From contig JBHJGU010000010.1 of NCBI GenBank assembly GCA_050331475.1, positions 1 to 29,507 on the forward strand: DNA of 29,507 nucleotides, in the 5' to 3' direction. Source of the DNA: JBHJGU01 sp050331475 (lineage in GTDB: Bacteria; Pseudomonadota; Alphaproteobacteria; Caulobacterales; Maricaulaceae). Every line of letters begins with the position of its first letter. Positions within the stretch are counted from its first letter, which is position 1. Made by a program: the position numbers and the translations under genes. Positions 16,183 to 23,423 of the stretch are shown here, piece after piece. The notes beneath the pieces were generated by a model that was not told the DNA's origin, did not search any database, and worked only from the letters and a program-made list of their open reading frames with translations.

Positions 16183-16793
16183 GCGCCCGCCCGGATCGCC
16201 GTCACCCACGCAGGACGATCGGACAACCGCCGCCAATAGGTCTGGAGATTATCCGGCGCGCCGGAGAGCTTTTTCAGACGCTCAACCCAATAGAGAATGT
16301 AACCAACAGATATATCCGCCGCAGAGAACCCCCGCTCAAGGAGATGTTCTCGATCGCCCAGGCCGTAAGCGAGAAAATCAAGAAGCTTGGTCACCTCACC
16401 ACCCGCCCAAGCCGCCAACCGCTCAGAGCGTTCGGCTTCTGGGAGTAACAGGGTATGAGCCAAGAGTAGATTGATGGGAATGTTCATGCCGGCCTCACCG
16501 AAATGCAGCCATTGTAAAAACCGGCCGTAATCAGGATCACCGGAGGCCACAACGAACCGACCTTCACCGCGCACGTAGCCCAAATATTCCAAAATCGCCG
16601 TCGATTCATGAATAATTACATCGCCGTCCACGAGGGTCGGAACCTTCTTTAATGGATGAATTTGTGCATAGGTTTGCCCACCAATATCGCCTAATTTGTA
16701 AGGCATAATCTCAAGTGCGTAATCCAGCTTTAACTCTTCAAGCATCCAGAGCGGCCGGACCGAGCGAGATCGGGGCGTGTGATAAAGTTTCAT
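16179..16793 (-). CDS. Glutathione S-transferase family protein
   Basis: The 204-residue product has a thioredoxin-like N-terminal domain starting MKLYHTPRSRSVRPLW, with the cis-Pro motif KVPTLVDGDVIIHESTAI (ES contacts the glutathione glutamyl group), and an all-helical C-terminal domain with SAADISVGY (the conserved N-cap Asp motif). The candidate catalytic residue is a serine near position 9 or 11. The substrate is unknown. It lies 8 bases downstream of rho on the same strand and shares TTAA with the stop of the convergent phosphodiesterase gene. The 5' half is AT-richer than the local average. Confidence 0.92.
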   Translation of the reverse strand: MKLYHTPRSRSVRPLWMLEELKLDYALEIMPYKLGDIGGQTYAQIHPLKKVPTLVDGDVIIHESTAILEYLGYVRGEGRFVVASGDPDYGRFLQWLHFGEAGMNIPINLLLAHTLLLPEAERSERLAAWAGGEVTKLLDFLAYGLGDREHLLERGFSAADISVGYILYWVERLKKLSGAPDNLQTYWRRLSDRPAWVTAIRAGA

Positions 16794-16801
16794 TTACTCA
16801 A

Positions 16802-18115
16802 TCACGTGTTCATGGACTGGAATAACTCATCATTATTCTTCGTTTGGCGGAGTTTATCGATGAGGAACTCTATCGAATCTTGAGATCCCATTGGGTTGAG
16901 GATTCGGCGTAAGACATAAGTCTTTTGAAGTATGTCTTTCGGGACCAGAAGATCCTCTTTCCGGGTACCGGACTTCGCCACGTCAATCGCCGGGAACACC
17001 CGTTTGTCAGCAACTTTCCGATCCAGCACGATCTCTGAATTGCCGGTACCTTTGAACTCCTCGAAAATCACCTCATCCATGCGTGACCCGGTGTCGATCA
17101 AAGCGGTTGCGATGATCGTTAGGGAGCCGCCTTCTTCAAGGTTTCTCGCAGCACCGAAAACCCGTTTCGGCCTTTGCAGGGCGTTGGCGTCCACACCCCC
17201 CGTCAACACCTTCCCCGAACTTGGCACCACGGTGTTGTAGGCGCGTCCGAGGCGGGTGATCGAGTCGAGCAAAATCACCACATCGCGGCCATGCTCGGTT
17301 AAGCGCTTGGCCTTCTCAATGACCATCTCGGCGACCTGCACGTGGCGCGTTGCAGGTTCATCAAATGTCGATGAAATAACCTCGCCTTTCACCGAACGCT
17401 GCATATCGGTGACTTCTTCGGGTCGTTCGTCGATCAGCAGCACGATCAAATAGCATTCGGGATGATTAGCCTCGATCGCATGCGCGATATTCTGCAATAA
17501 CACCGTTTTACCGGTCCTCGGTGGCGCCACAATCAACGCACGCTGACCTTTGCCTAGGGGCGCGACAATATCAATGACCCGCCCGGACCGGTCTTTCAGT
17601 GTTGGATTGCCAATTTCCATTCGAAACCGCTCTTCCGGATAAAGCGGCGTTAAATTATCGAAATGGACTTTATGCCGGATACGCTCGGGCGGTTCGAAGT
17701 TGATCGTGTTAACCCGCAACAAGGCGAAATACCGTTCACCATCACGCGGACTGCGAATTTCGCCCTCGACCGTATCGCCCGTACGCAGTCCAAATCGTCG
17801 GATTTGTGAAGGACTAACATAGATATCATCGGGACCGGGTAGGTAGTTCGCTTCAGGTGATCTTAGGAACCCAAAGCCGTCCTGTAGGACTTCCAAGACA
17901 CCTCCGCCTTGGATCTGAACGTCACGCTCCGCGAGTTCTTTCAGTATCGCGAACATCATATCTTGACGCCGCATGCTAGACGCATTTTCGACGTCGAGCT
18001 CTTCCGCAAAAGCGAGCAAATCTGTCGGCGACTTATCTTTAAGGGCCTGCAAAGTTAAAACTTGCGGCAAATCCAGCTCCGGTGCCTCCGGCGCTTGATC
18101 AATTACATCTGTCAT
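16802..18115 (-). CDS. rho: Transcription termination factor Rho
   Basis: The 437-residue product is Rho, a hexameric RNA-dependent ATPase that ends untranslated transcription. It has the primary RNA-binding segment LQDGFGFLRSPEANYLPGPD with DIYVSPSQIRRFGLR, Walker A APPRTGKTVLL, Walker B VVILLDSITR, the Q-loop PSSGKVLTGG and the R-loop region GTGNSEIVLDR. Length is normal without a large insertion. I chose ATG 18113-18115; a TTG at 18146-18148 would add 11 residues, and neither has a strong ribosome site. It follows hemJ after a 121-base gap (18116-18236) in which I saw no clear promoter or terminator, although that gap could carry autoregulation. Confidence 0.98.
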   Translation of the reverse strand: MTDVIDQAPEAPELDLPQVLTLQALKDKSPTDLLAFAEELDVENASSMRRQDMMFAILKELAERDVQIQGGGVLEVLQDGFGFLRSPEANYLPGPDDIYVSPSQIRRFGLRTGDTVEGEIRSPRDGERYFALLRVNTINFEPPERIRHKVHFDNLTPLYPEERFRMEIGNPTLKDRSGRVIDIVAPLGKGQRALIVAPPRTGKTVLLQNIAHAIEANHPECYLIVLLIDERPEEVTDMQRSVKGEVISSTFDEPATRHVQVAEMVIEKAKRLTEHGRDVVILLDSITRLGRAYNTVVPSSGKVLTGGVDANALQRPKRVFGAARNLEEGGSLTIIATALIDTGSRMDEVIFEEFKGTGNSEIVLDRKVADKRVFPAIDVAKSGTRKEDLLVPKDILQKTYVLRRILNPMGSQDSIEFLIDKLRQTKNNDELFQSMNT

Positions 18116-18236
18116 TTGAAGACTCGGGGCGCTGACGTCATGGATCAAACGTCAGAATGTCATGAGAAGTGCTGGCCGGGATCAGCCTGCTAACGTGAGG
18201 ATACTCCGCGGACACGGGAACGCAAGGGCTTTGTCT

Positions 18237-18689
18237 CTATGGCTCCAACACGGCCAAGCCAACACTAGCAATCGCGGCGACAAAAGGCGCTTCGTTCATC
18301 AAGCGCCAATATCGATGCGAGCGTGTATTGCCGCCAGTTTCGAACTGTTTCCGCGCAGCGGCGAGGTACATGTGGAAAGCTGATAACGCGACGACGACAA
18401 CAAGTTTCGCATAAAACCAAGGCGTTGTGATAAGCCCGATCCGGCCAACGATCATGATAATTGCAAATACCCAAGTCGCTAGCATAGCCGGCGTCATGAT
18501 CTGTTTTAACAATCGCCGTTCTTGCAACACTAGTGTTTGATGTAATTCTCCATCCGGCGTCGCGCCGCAATGATACACAAATAATCTCGGCAGATAGAGC
18601 AAACCTGCCATCCAAGCAATGACACTTAAGATATGTAATCCTCGAAACCAATCATAATGACTAGCGATAAAGTTTGACAACCATGTCAT
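18237..18689 (-). CDS. hemJ: Protoporphyrinogen IX oxidase HemJ
   Basis: The 150-residue integral membrane protein belongs to the HemJ (UPF0093) family that oxidises protoporphyrinogen IX to protoporphyrin IX in many alphaproteobacteria. It has about four membrane segments (near 15-35, 68-88, 93-111 and 135-149). The conserved His19 lies in GLHILSVIAWMAGLLYLPRL, followed by FVYH, and a later conserved segment is KLVVVVALSAFHMY. ATG 18687-18689 overlaps the hemH stop in TAATG, so hemJ translation is coupled to ferrochelatase, the next enzyme in the pathway. An upstream in-frame start would only add eight residues from inside hemH. Confidence 0.95.
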   Translation of the reverse strand: MTWLSNFIASHYDWFRGLHILSVIAWMAGLLYLPRLFVYHCGATPDGELHQTLVLQERRLLKQIMTPAMLATWVFAIIMIVGRIGLITTPWFYAKLVVVVALSAFHMYLAAARKQFETGGNTRSHRYWRLMNEAPFVAAIASVGLAVLEP

Positions 18690-19720
18690 TAGGCTAACCG
18701 TCCCGCTGGGCATTGCTTGGCTTCAATCGGGCATAGTCGACGCCCTAATGACGAACACACGCTCACGTTTTGAACAAGTGCGGACTCTACGGCCTGCGCC
18801 AAGGCTTTGACTAAATCATACTCCACGCCTAGGGCCGGCGCCCGCAAAAACCGCTTCACACCAAGCTCCTCGGCTAACTCCCGATACTCCTCGTCCAGTT
18901 CCACAAGCGTTTCAATGTGTTCAGACACAAAGGCGATGGGCACCAACAGGATGTCTTTCCGGTCAGACGCGGCGGCTTCGATCGCCTCCTCCGTCGAGGG
19001 AGCGATCCATTTCAAAGGTCCGGCCCGGCTCTGATAGCAGATCTGGGAATCCCTCAACTCGGGCAGGTTTTTCGACACCGCTTCAACGGTTTGCTCCACC
19101 TGCCATTGATAGGGATCCCCCTGGTCGACAATTTTTTGCGGTAATCCATGGGCGGAATAGAGCACGCGAATATTCTCCGGCGACCCGGCTTCAGTCCACG
19201 CCCGATGGATAACCGCGGCATGGGCGGCTGCGAAATGTCCGTCGGAGGGATAACAGCACACCGTTTTCACCGGACGATCGGGCGCAAATTTCCGCCATTC
19301 CCCTAAAGACGAGCCAGTCGTTGTGGTGGAATACTGCGGGTACAAAGGCAGCAATACGACTTCATCGGGCTCCCAAGCCTCGACCGCCTCGACCGCATCT
19401 TTCACAAACGGCCGCCAATACCGCATGGCGATGAAGGCGCGAACCTCGCGATCCTCGCGCACGAGGTAAGCTTCCAGAGCTTTCGCTTGGCGCTTGGTCT
19501 CGGCCAATAGGGGCGATCCGCCACCCATCTTGGCATAGTTCTCTCGGGCGCTGGGCGCACGGGTCCGGGAGATCAGCTTGGCCAGCGGAGTGCGCAGCCA
19601 AAACGGCAATTGGATAATCGCCTTGTCATTGAATAAATTGAACAGAAACGGCTCAACATCCCGCGGGCCGTCCGGGCCGCCCAGATTGAACAGCACCACG
19701 GCAATCTTTGTTTTTCCCAT
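18689..19720 (-). CDS. hemH: Ferrochelatase with C-terminal cysteine motif
   Basis: The 343-residue enzyme inserts iron into protoporphyrin IX. It has VVLFNLGGPDG at the start, MRYWRPF, YPQYSTTTTGSS, the catalytic YSAHGLP (His191) and PIAFVSEHIETLVELD (Glu267). The C-terminal tail has Cys322, Cys330 and Cys337 with further Cys155/156; this resembles the [2Fe-2S] ferrochelatases described for Caulobacter and mycobacteria, where three C-terminal cysteines and one internal cysteine bind the cluster. It sits 16 bases after hemE and overlaps hemJ in TAATG, so three late heme genes form one operon. Confidence 0.97.
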   Translation of the reverse strand: MGKTKIAVVLFNLGGPDGPRDVEPFLFNLFNDKAIIQLPFWLRTPLAKLISRTRAPSARENYAKMGGGSPLLAETKRQAKALEAYLVREDREVRAFIAMRYWRPFVKDAVEAVEAWEPDEVVLLPLYPQYSTTTTGSSLGEWRKFAPDRPVKTVCCYPSDGHFAAAHAAVIHRAWTEAGSPENIRVLYSAHGLPQKIVDQGDPYQWQVEQTVEAVSKNLPELRDSQICYQSRAGPLKWIAPSTEEAIEAAASDRKDILLVPIAFVSEHIETLVELDEEYRELAEELGVKRFLRAPALGVEYDLVKALAQAVESALVQNVSVCSSLGRRLCPIEAKQCPAGRLA

Positions 19721-19736
19721 AGCCCCCTAGCGCCCG

Positions 19737-20771
19737 TCAGCCCCGCACTTTAACGCGGTCCACCACCCGTTTCACCAATTCTGGATCCGCGTCCGGCGTA
19801 ATGCCGTGACCAAGATTGAAGATATAGGGCGCGTTTTCGGCTTCATCGAGCAAGCGGTCAATTTCCGACTCCAAACCTCGGCCAGACCCCGTCAGCAAGA
19901 CCGGATCCAAACAGCCCTGGATGGCGATCGTGTCGGGAACTTGCGATCGCGCCCACGACAATGACACGCCCGTGTCAACGGCGACGCCATCCACACCGGT
20001 CTCGTTGACATAGCGCGACAGAGCCCAGCCGCAGCCCCGCGGAAAACCAATGATCGGCGTGTCAATCCCTCGGGCGCGCAATCCTGCAACGATCCGGCGC
20101 GTGGGCGCAATCACCAGATGATCGAAGAGCGGCGGGGACAACCCATCCGCCCAGCTGTCGAAAATCTTAAGCGCCTGAGCACCCGCCTCCGCCTGAGCAG
20201 CGAGATAGGCGATGGTGGCGTCAGTCAGGCGCTCGAGCACCGCGTCCATGCGTCCCGGATCGTCCCACGCGACTTTCCGGGCGGCGGACTTATCCTTCCC
20301 CCCACGGCCTTGAAGCATGTACGTGGCCACTGTCCAAGGCGCGCCAGCGAAGCCAATGAGCGCGGTTTGAGGCGGCAATTCCGCGCGGAGCCGACGGACG
20401 GTCTCCATGATCGGCGCCCAAACCGGCTCTGGCGTAGCGTTATCCATCAGGCTGAGTTCGGCGGCGCCGTCGACGATCTGTACGTGTGGCCCCTCGCCCT
20501 CCAGAAACTCAACCTTTAGGCCCAAGGCGTGCGGAATCACCAAAATATCTGCGAACAAAATCGCCGCATCAAAGGGATAGCGCCTTAAGGGCTGCAAAGT
20601 GGCTTCAACGGCGAGATCGGGGTTCAGGCAAAATTCTAGAAAGTTCGGCGCCTGACGACGAATGTCTCGATATTCCGGTAGATAACGCCCCGCTTGACGC
20701 ATCAGCCAAATCGGCGGCGGGTTCACCGCTTGGCCAGACAAAACCTTTAAGAGGTCAGGCTGGTTGGTCAT
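19737..20771 (-). CDS. hemE: Uroporphyrinogen decarboxylase
   Basis: The 344-residue enzyme decarboxylates uroporphyrinogen III to coproporphyrinogen III. Signatures are PIWLMRQAGRYLPEYR near the N-terminus, FADILVIPHALG, GFAGAPWTVATYM, KIFDSWAD and NLGHGITPDADPE at the end. I chose ATG 20769-20771, because MTNQPDLL matches a normal N-terminus; ATG 20775 and GTG 20781 are close alternatives, with a G-rich ribosome site just upstream. Being the first gene left of the putative origin, it is read away from it, and its promoter must lie in the origin gap, as for Caulobacter hemE. Confidence 0.97.
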   Translation of the reverse strand: MTNQPDLLKVLSGQAVNPPPIWLMRQAGRYLPEYRDIRRQAPNFLEFCLNPDLAVEATLQPLRRYPFDAAILFADILVIPHALGLKVEFLEGEGPHVQIVDGAAELSLMDNATPEPVWAPIMETVRRLRAELPPQTALIGFAGAPWTVATYMLQGRGGKDKSAARKVAWDDPGRMDAVLERLTDATIAYLAAQAEAGAQALKIFDSWADGLSPPLFDHLVIAPTRRIVAGLRARGIDTPIIGFPRGCGWALSRYVNETGVDGVAVDTGVSLSWARSQVPDTIAIQGCLDPVLLTGSGRGLESEIDRLLDEAENAPYIFNLGHGITPDADPELVKRVVDRVKVRG

Positions 20772-20789
20772 ACACATCCCCACTTAGAA

Positions 20790-20803
20790 AGACTCTTGAG
20801 TCT
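20790..20803. promoter_or_regulatory. Paired GANTC (CcrM) sites in a 14-bp dyad
   Basis: AGACTCTTGAGTCT is an inverted repeat (6+2+6) containing GACTC (20791-20795) and GAGTC (20798-20802), two targets for CcrM-type adenine methylation only 7 bases apart. It lies about 20 bases upstream of the hemE start. No other GANTC was found in the origin gap. In Caulobacter, GANTC methylation state times promoters as the fork passes, so this could control hemE or origin transcription. Confidence 0.55.
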
Positions 20804-20895
20804 ATAAACACTTATTCTTCCACGGATAGGGATAACCGGGGAAACCAATCATGCAAACGGTTCTCCCCAGCCCTTTCCCGGCGGTAAGGCTTAAC

Positions 20896-20932
20896 CCACA
20901 GACCCATGATTGTGGGGACTATCGGTCTGTGG
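20896..20932. repeat. 9-bp dyad in putative oriC
   Basis: CCACAGACC (20896-20904) and GGTCTGTGG (20924-20932) are exact reverse complements separated by 19 bases. The centre-to-centre spacing is 28 bases, so the arms lie on nearly opposite sides of three helix turns. Each arm contains a CCACAG/CTGTGG core resembling part of a DnaA box (CCACA). It may be an initiator-protein site pair. Confidence 0.5.
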
Positions 20933-21009
20933 TGTTGTGTCACGGTTCGTTAGCGGACGCCGTGGTTTTGCGATGTGAGGAATGGTTTTGAAAAACCCTG
21001 TTTTCCGCG

Positions 21010-21024
21010 TTAACGGCCGGTTCA
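21010..21024. promoter_or_regulatory. CtrA-like site in putative oriC (1)
   Basis: TTAA-CGGCCGG-TTCA matches the TTAA-N7-TTAA CtrA consensus at 7 of 8 defined positions. It is the leftmost of three such motifs within 132 bases. Confidence 0.55.
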
Positions 21025-21026
21025 CC

Positions 21027-21053
21027 ATCCCCGGGGATCAAATTGGGGATCAA
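21027..21053. repeat. 12-bp palindrome and GGGGATCAA direct repeat in putative oriC
   Basis: ATCCCCGGGGAT (21027-21038) is a perfect palindrome. Its right half belongs to GGGGATCAA, which recurs at 21033-21041 and 21045-21053, 12 bases apart. A further ATCCCC lies at 20776-20781 near the hemE start. The reverse strand reads TTGATCCCC, one change from the TGATCCACA-type DnaA G-box of Caulobacter when aligned at TGATCC, so these may be weak DnaA sites or sites of another origin protein. Confidence 0.45.
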
Positions 21054-21060
21054 GGCGGAC

Positions 21061-21069
21061 TTAGCCACA
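21061..21069 (+). promoter_or_regulatory. Best DnaA-box-like sequence in putative oriC
   Basis: TTAGCCACA differs from the TTATCCACA DnaA box at one position. It is the closest match on either strand in the gap. Caulobacterales origins also rely on few and weak DnaA boxes, so a single near-match is compatible with an origin but not proof. Confidence 0.4.
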
Positions 21070-21098
21070 GCCCGCACAGAAGCGCGCAATTTGTCGCT

Positions 21099-21113
21099 TT
21101 AACCATGGGATAA
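21099..21113. promoter_or_regulatory. CtrA-like site in putative oriC (2)
   Basis: TTAA-CCATGGG-ATAA matches the CtrA consensus at 7 of 8 defined positions. It starts 28 bases before the next motif, so the two would lie on nearly the same face of the helix. Confidence 0.55.
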
Positions 21114-21126
21114 TGTGGCGACAGCG

Positions 21127-21141
21127 TTAATAACGGGTTAA
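21127..21141. promoter_or_regulatory. Perfect CtrA consensus site in putative oriC (3)
   Basis: TTAA-TAACGGG-TTAA matches TTAA-N7-TTAA exactly. It ends 10 bases before the ppsR start codon, so binding here could block both origin firing and a ppsR promoter or start region. Confidence 0.7.
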
Positions 21142-21151
21142 CAAGCTCCCT

Positions 21152-22000
21152 ATGCGCCAAAGCCGACCACCTTGCTCCGTTTACGTCAATGTTCATCTGG
21201 TGTCCGATAGCACCGGCGAGACCTTGGCGTCTGTTATGAAAGCATCTATTGCGCAATTTGATAATGTTATTCCAATTGAGCATCTTTATGCACTTGTCCG
21301 ATCCACCCGACAACTTGATCGCGTTTTGAGTGAAATCGAAGCCGCGCCTGGAATGGTGCTTTATACCATCATGAATGACGAGTTGCGCGAGAGTTTAGAG
21401 CGCCGTTGTGGGGAATTGGGCATGCCCCATGTGTCGGTTCTCGATCCGATCCTCGCGGCCTTCAGCCGTTATTTGGGCGCGGCGGCTTCACAGAAGGCGG
21501 GGGCGCAGCGGGTGCTTGACGACCAATACTACCGCCGTATCGAAGCGTTAAATTTTGCGATGACCCATGATGACGGGCAGGGCGTGCGGGATTTATACGA
21601 TGCTGACGTGATCTTAGTTGGTGTGAGCCGGACCTCGAAAACACCGACCTCAGTCTATTTGGCTAATCGTGGGGTGAAGGCTGCGAACATCCCCATCGTG
21701 CCGACATCGCCGTTGCCAGAAGAGATTTTTGAGCTGAAAAAGCCGCTGATCATTGGGCTAACAACGAGCCCGGATCGGTTGGTCCAGATCCGCCGCAATC
21801 GACTGTTGAGTCTCGCAGAGGACCGCGACACCAGTTATGTCGAAACGGAGTCCGTGAAAGACGAAGTCGCTTATGCGCGTCGGTTGTTTTCGAAGCACCA
21901 ATGGCCCGTCATTGATGTCACCCGGCGATCCATTGAAGAAACCGCAACAAAGATCTTACTTCTCATCACGGAAAAGCGCCCGGGGTTCTCAATTACATGA
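21152..22000 (+). CDS. ppsR: Pyruvate,phosphate dikinase/PEP synthase regulatory protein (DUF299)
   Basis: The 282-residue product belongs to the DUF299 kinase-phosphorylase family that switches PPDK or PEP synthase by ADP-dependent phosphorylation and Pi-dependent dephosphorylation. It has HLVSDSTGETL at 15-25, MTHDDGQ near 138-143 and the P-loop GVSRTSKT at 157-164 followed by YLANRG and PLIIGLTTSPDRL. It is the homologue of the RP001-type gene flanking alphaproteobacterial origins. ATG 21152 is the only good start, although the conserved part begins at about residue 10. Its stop overlaps the maf start as ATGA. Which dikinase it controls is not visible in the window. Confidence 0.95.
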   Translation: MRQSRPPCSVYVNVHLVSDSTGETLASVMKASIAQFDNVIPIEHLYALVRSTRQLDRVLSEIEAAPGMVLYTIMNDELRESLERRCGELGMPHVSVLDPILAAFSRYLGAAASQKAGAQRVLDDQYYRRIEALNFAMTHDDGQGVRDLYDADVILVGVSRTSKTPTSVYLANRGVKAANIPIVPTSPLPEEIFELKKPLIIGLTTSPDRLVQIRRNRLLSLAEDRDTSYVETESVKDEVAYARRLFSKHQWPVIDVTRRSIEETATKILLLITEKRPGFSIT

Positions 22001-22593
22001 CCTCCCCGATTATCCTTGCGTCCGGAAGCGCTATCCGCCGGAGAATTCTTGAGGATTGCGGGCTGGCGGTCGAAATTGCTCCCGCGGACATTGATGAAGT
22101 CGAAATCACGAAACAGGCCCTAAGGGCCGGTTTAACAGCAGAACATATCGCTATTCGACTAGCCCAAGGAAAAGCGCATACCATCTCCAAAACTCGCCCT
22201 GGTTTGGTGATTGGTGCGGATCAGATTCTCGAGTTCGACGGGGCGCTCTGGGACAAACCCGCGGGGTTTGACGATTTACGCGCGCGTTTGAAACAAATGC
22301 AAAGTCGGGCCCATGCTCTGATCAATGGCGTGGTTCTGGCCCAGGGGGATCAAACCCTGTGGCGTTGGTCTGCGCGCGCCGAACTACATATGCGCGCGTT
22401 AAGTGATCAACAGATTGATCGTTACCTGTCTCGGGTCGATGACAGCGTTTTAAAAAGCGTCGGTGGATATCAGGTCGAAGGTTTAGGATTATCTTTGTTC
22501 GAGCGTATCGATGGAGACTATTTTTCTGTGCTTGGACTTGATGTGTTGCCATTGTTGAACAAGCTCGCGGAATTACGCTGTGAGATTTTATGA
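21997..22593 (+). CDS. maf: Maf family nucleotide pyrophosphatase
   Basis: The 198-residue product has the Maf pattern: ILASGSAIRRRIL (usually ASxSxRR) at the start, IGADQIL with the catalytic Asp, DKPAG with the conserved Lys, and a GGYQVEGLG segment near the end. Maf proteins hydrolyse non-canonical or canonical nucleoside triphosphates to monophosphates and have been linked to septum arrest. The type (dTTP/UTP or m7GTP/CTP class) cannot be decided safely. It overlaps both neighbours by ATGA and is placed between ppsR and aroE, a conserved order near this origin. Confidence 0.93.
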   Translation: MTSPIILASGSAIRRRILEDCGLAVEIAPADIDEVEITKQALRAGLTAEHIAIRLAQGKAHTISKTRPGLVIGADQILEFDGALWDKPAGFDDLRARLKQMQSRAHALINGVVLAQGDQTLWRWSARAELHMRALSDQQIDRYLSRVDDSVLKSVGGYQVEGLGLSLFERIDGDYFSVLGLDVLPLLNKLAELRCEIL

Positions 22594-23423
22594 TTATTTC
22601 GGGTGCGACGCGATTTGCCGGTGTTATTGGCAACCCTATCAAGCATTCCCTCTCTCCAGTTATTCATAATTATTGGCTAAGTCAAAGCTCCGTCGATGCT
22701 GTTTATTTACCTTTTAGGTCAGAACCGGAACATATTACAAGTACGCTTTTAAGTCTTTATAATTTGGATTGCCTGGGCCTGAACGTAACTCTACCATTTA
22801 AAGCTGCGGCTTACGTCATATCTTTTGATGCAACAGCGCGAGCTCAGCGTCTCAAGGCGGCCAATGTCCTTATCCGAACACCGCAAGGCTGGTTGGCGGA
22901 TAATACCGACGGCGAAGGTTTCCTCTACGGTTTGGATCGGGCGGGATGGTCTCCGCCTAAACGCGGACGCGTCCTGGTGTTAGGCGCCGGCGGGGCTGCG
23001 AACGCGATCATTGCGGCCTTAGAAACGCTCAGCATGGAGATTATTCTTACCAACCGGACTGAAACTACGGCCAGGGAACTCAAAACTGCGTTTCCGAACA
23101 TAAATATAGCGCCTTGGGCAACGCGTCAGGATTACGCGGAAGCCGTGGATATCGTGGTCAACACCACGTCTTTGGGCATGGATGGCGTCGGCTCACCACT
23201 TTCCAGCAAGGTCCGATTTAAGCCGGATAGTTTGGTTTACGATTTAATCTACGCACCGGCTTGCACCCCTCTGCTCGGACAGGCGCGCAGCCAAGGAGTA
23301 AAAACACTCAATGGTTTATCGATGTTGGTGGGCCAAGCCATCCCCAGTTTCACCAAGATTTTCGGTGTGCAACCACCATCCGAACCTGACATTTTTAAGG
23401 TTTTGGAGTCGTACGGCTCATGA
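22590..23423 (+). CDS. aroE: Shikimate dehydrogenase
   Basis: The 277-residue enzyme reduces 3-dehydroshikimate to shikimate with NADPH in aromatic amino-acid synthesis. It has GVIGNPIKHSLSPVIHN at 10-26, NVTLPFK with the catalytic Lys (usual form NVTxPxK), NTDGEGF, and VLGAGGAANAI for the dinucleotide. The later VVNTTSLGMDG and YDLIYAPACTPLL are family motifs. It overlaps maf and coaE by ATGA on both sides. The first 250 bases are markedly AT-richer than most of the window. Confidence 0.96.
   Translation: MIISGATRFAGVIGNPIKHSLSPVIHNYWLSQSSVDAVYLPFRSEPEHITSTLLSLYNLDCLGLNVTLPFKAAAYVISFDATARAQRLKAANVLIRTPQGWLADNTDGEGFLYGLDRAGWSPPKRGRVLVLGAGGAANAIIAALETLSMEIILTNRTETTARELKTAFPNINIAPWATRQDYAEAVDIVVNTTSLGMDGVGSPLSSKVRFKPDSLVYDLIYAPACTPLLGQARSQGVKTLNGLSMLVGQAIPSFTKIFGVQPPSEPDIFKVLESYGS

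Larger units (their letters stand above)
20772..21151. other. Putative chromosomal replication origin (oriC) between hemE and ppsR
   Basis: This 380-base stretch has no convincing gene. It lies between divergent hemE and ppsR (the DUF299/RP001 homologue), the same interval as Cori in Caulobacter. It holds a GANTC pair at 20790-20803, three TTAA-N7-TTAA-type CtrA motifs, a 9-bp dyad, a 12-bp GC palindrome, two TGGTTTTG repeats 20 bases apart (20963, 20983), a small hairpin GGTTTTGAAAAACC (20984-20997) and AT-richer segments near 20796-20822 and 20980-21005. No perfect TTATCCACA DnaA box is present; the best is TTAGCCACA. Gene orientation diverges here on both sides. The position and motifs are strong; origin activity is inferred. 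Confidence 0.82.

Noticed and set aside
20772..21151. Cluster of canonical DnaA boxes (TTATCCACA)
   Set aside because: No exact copy on either strand; TTAGCCACA has one mismatch and TTAACCCACA and TTATCCCTA have two or more.
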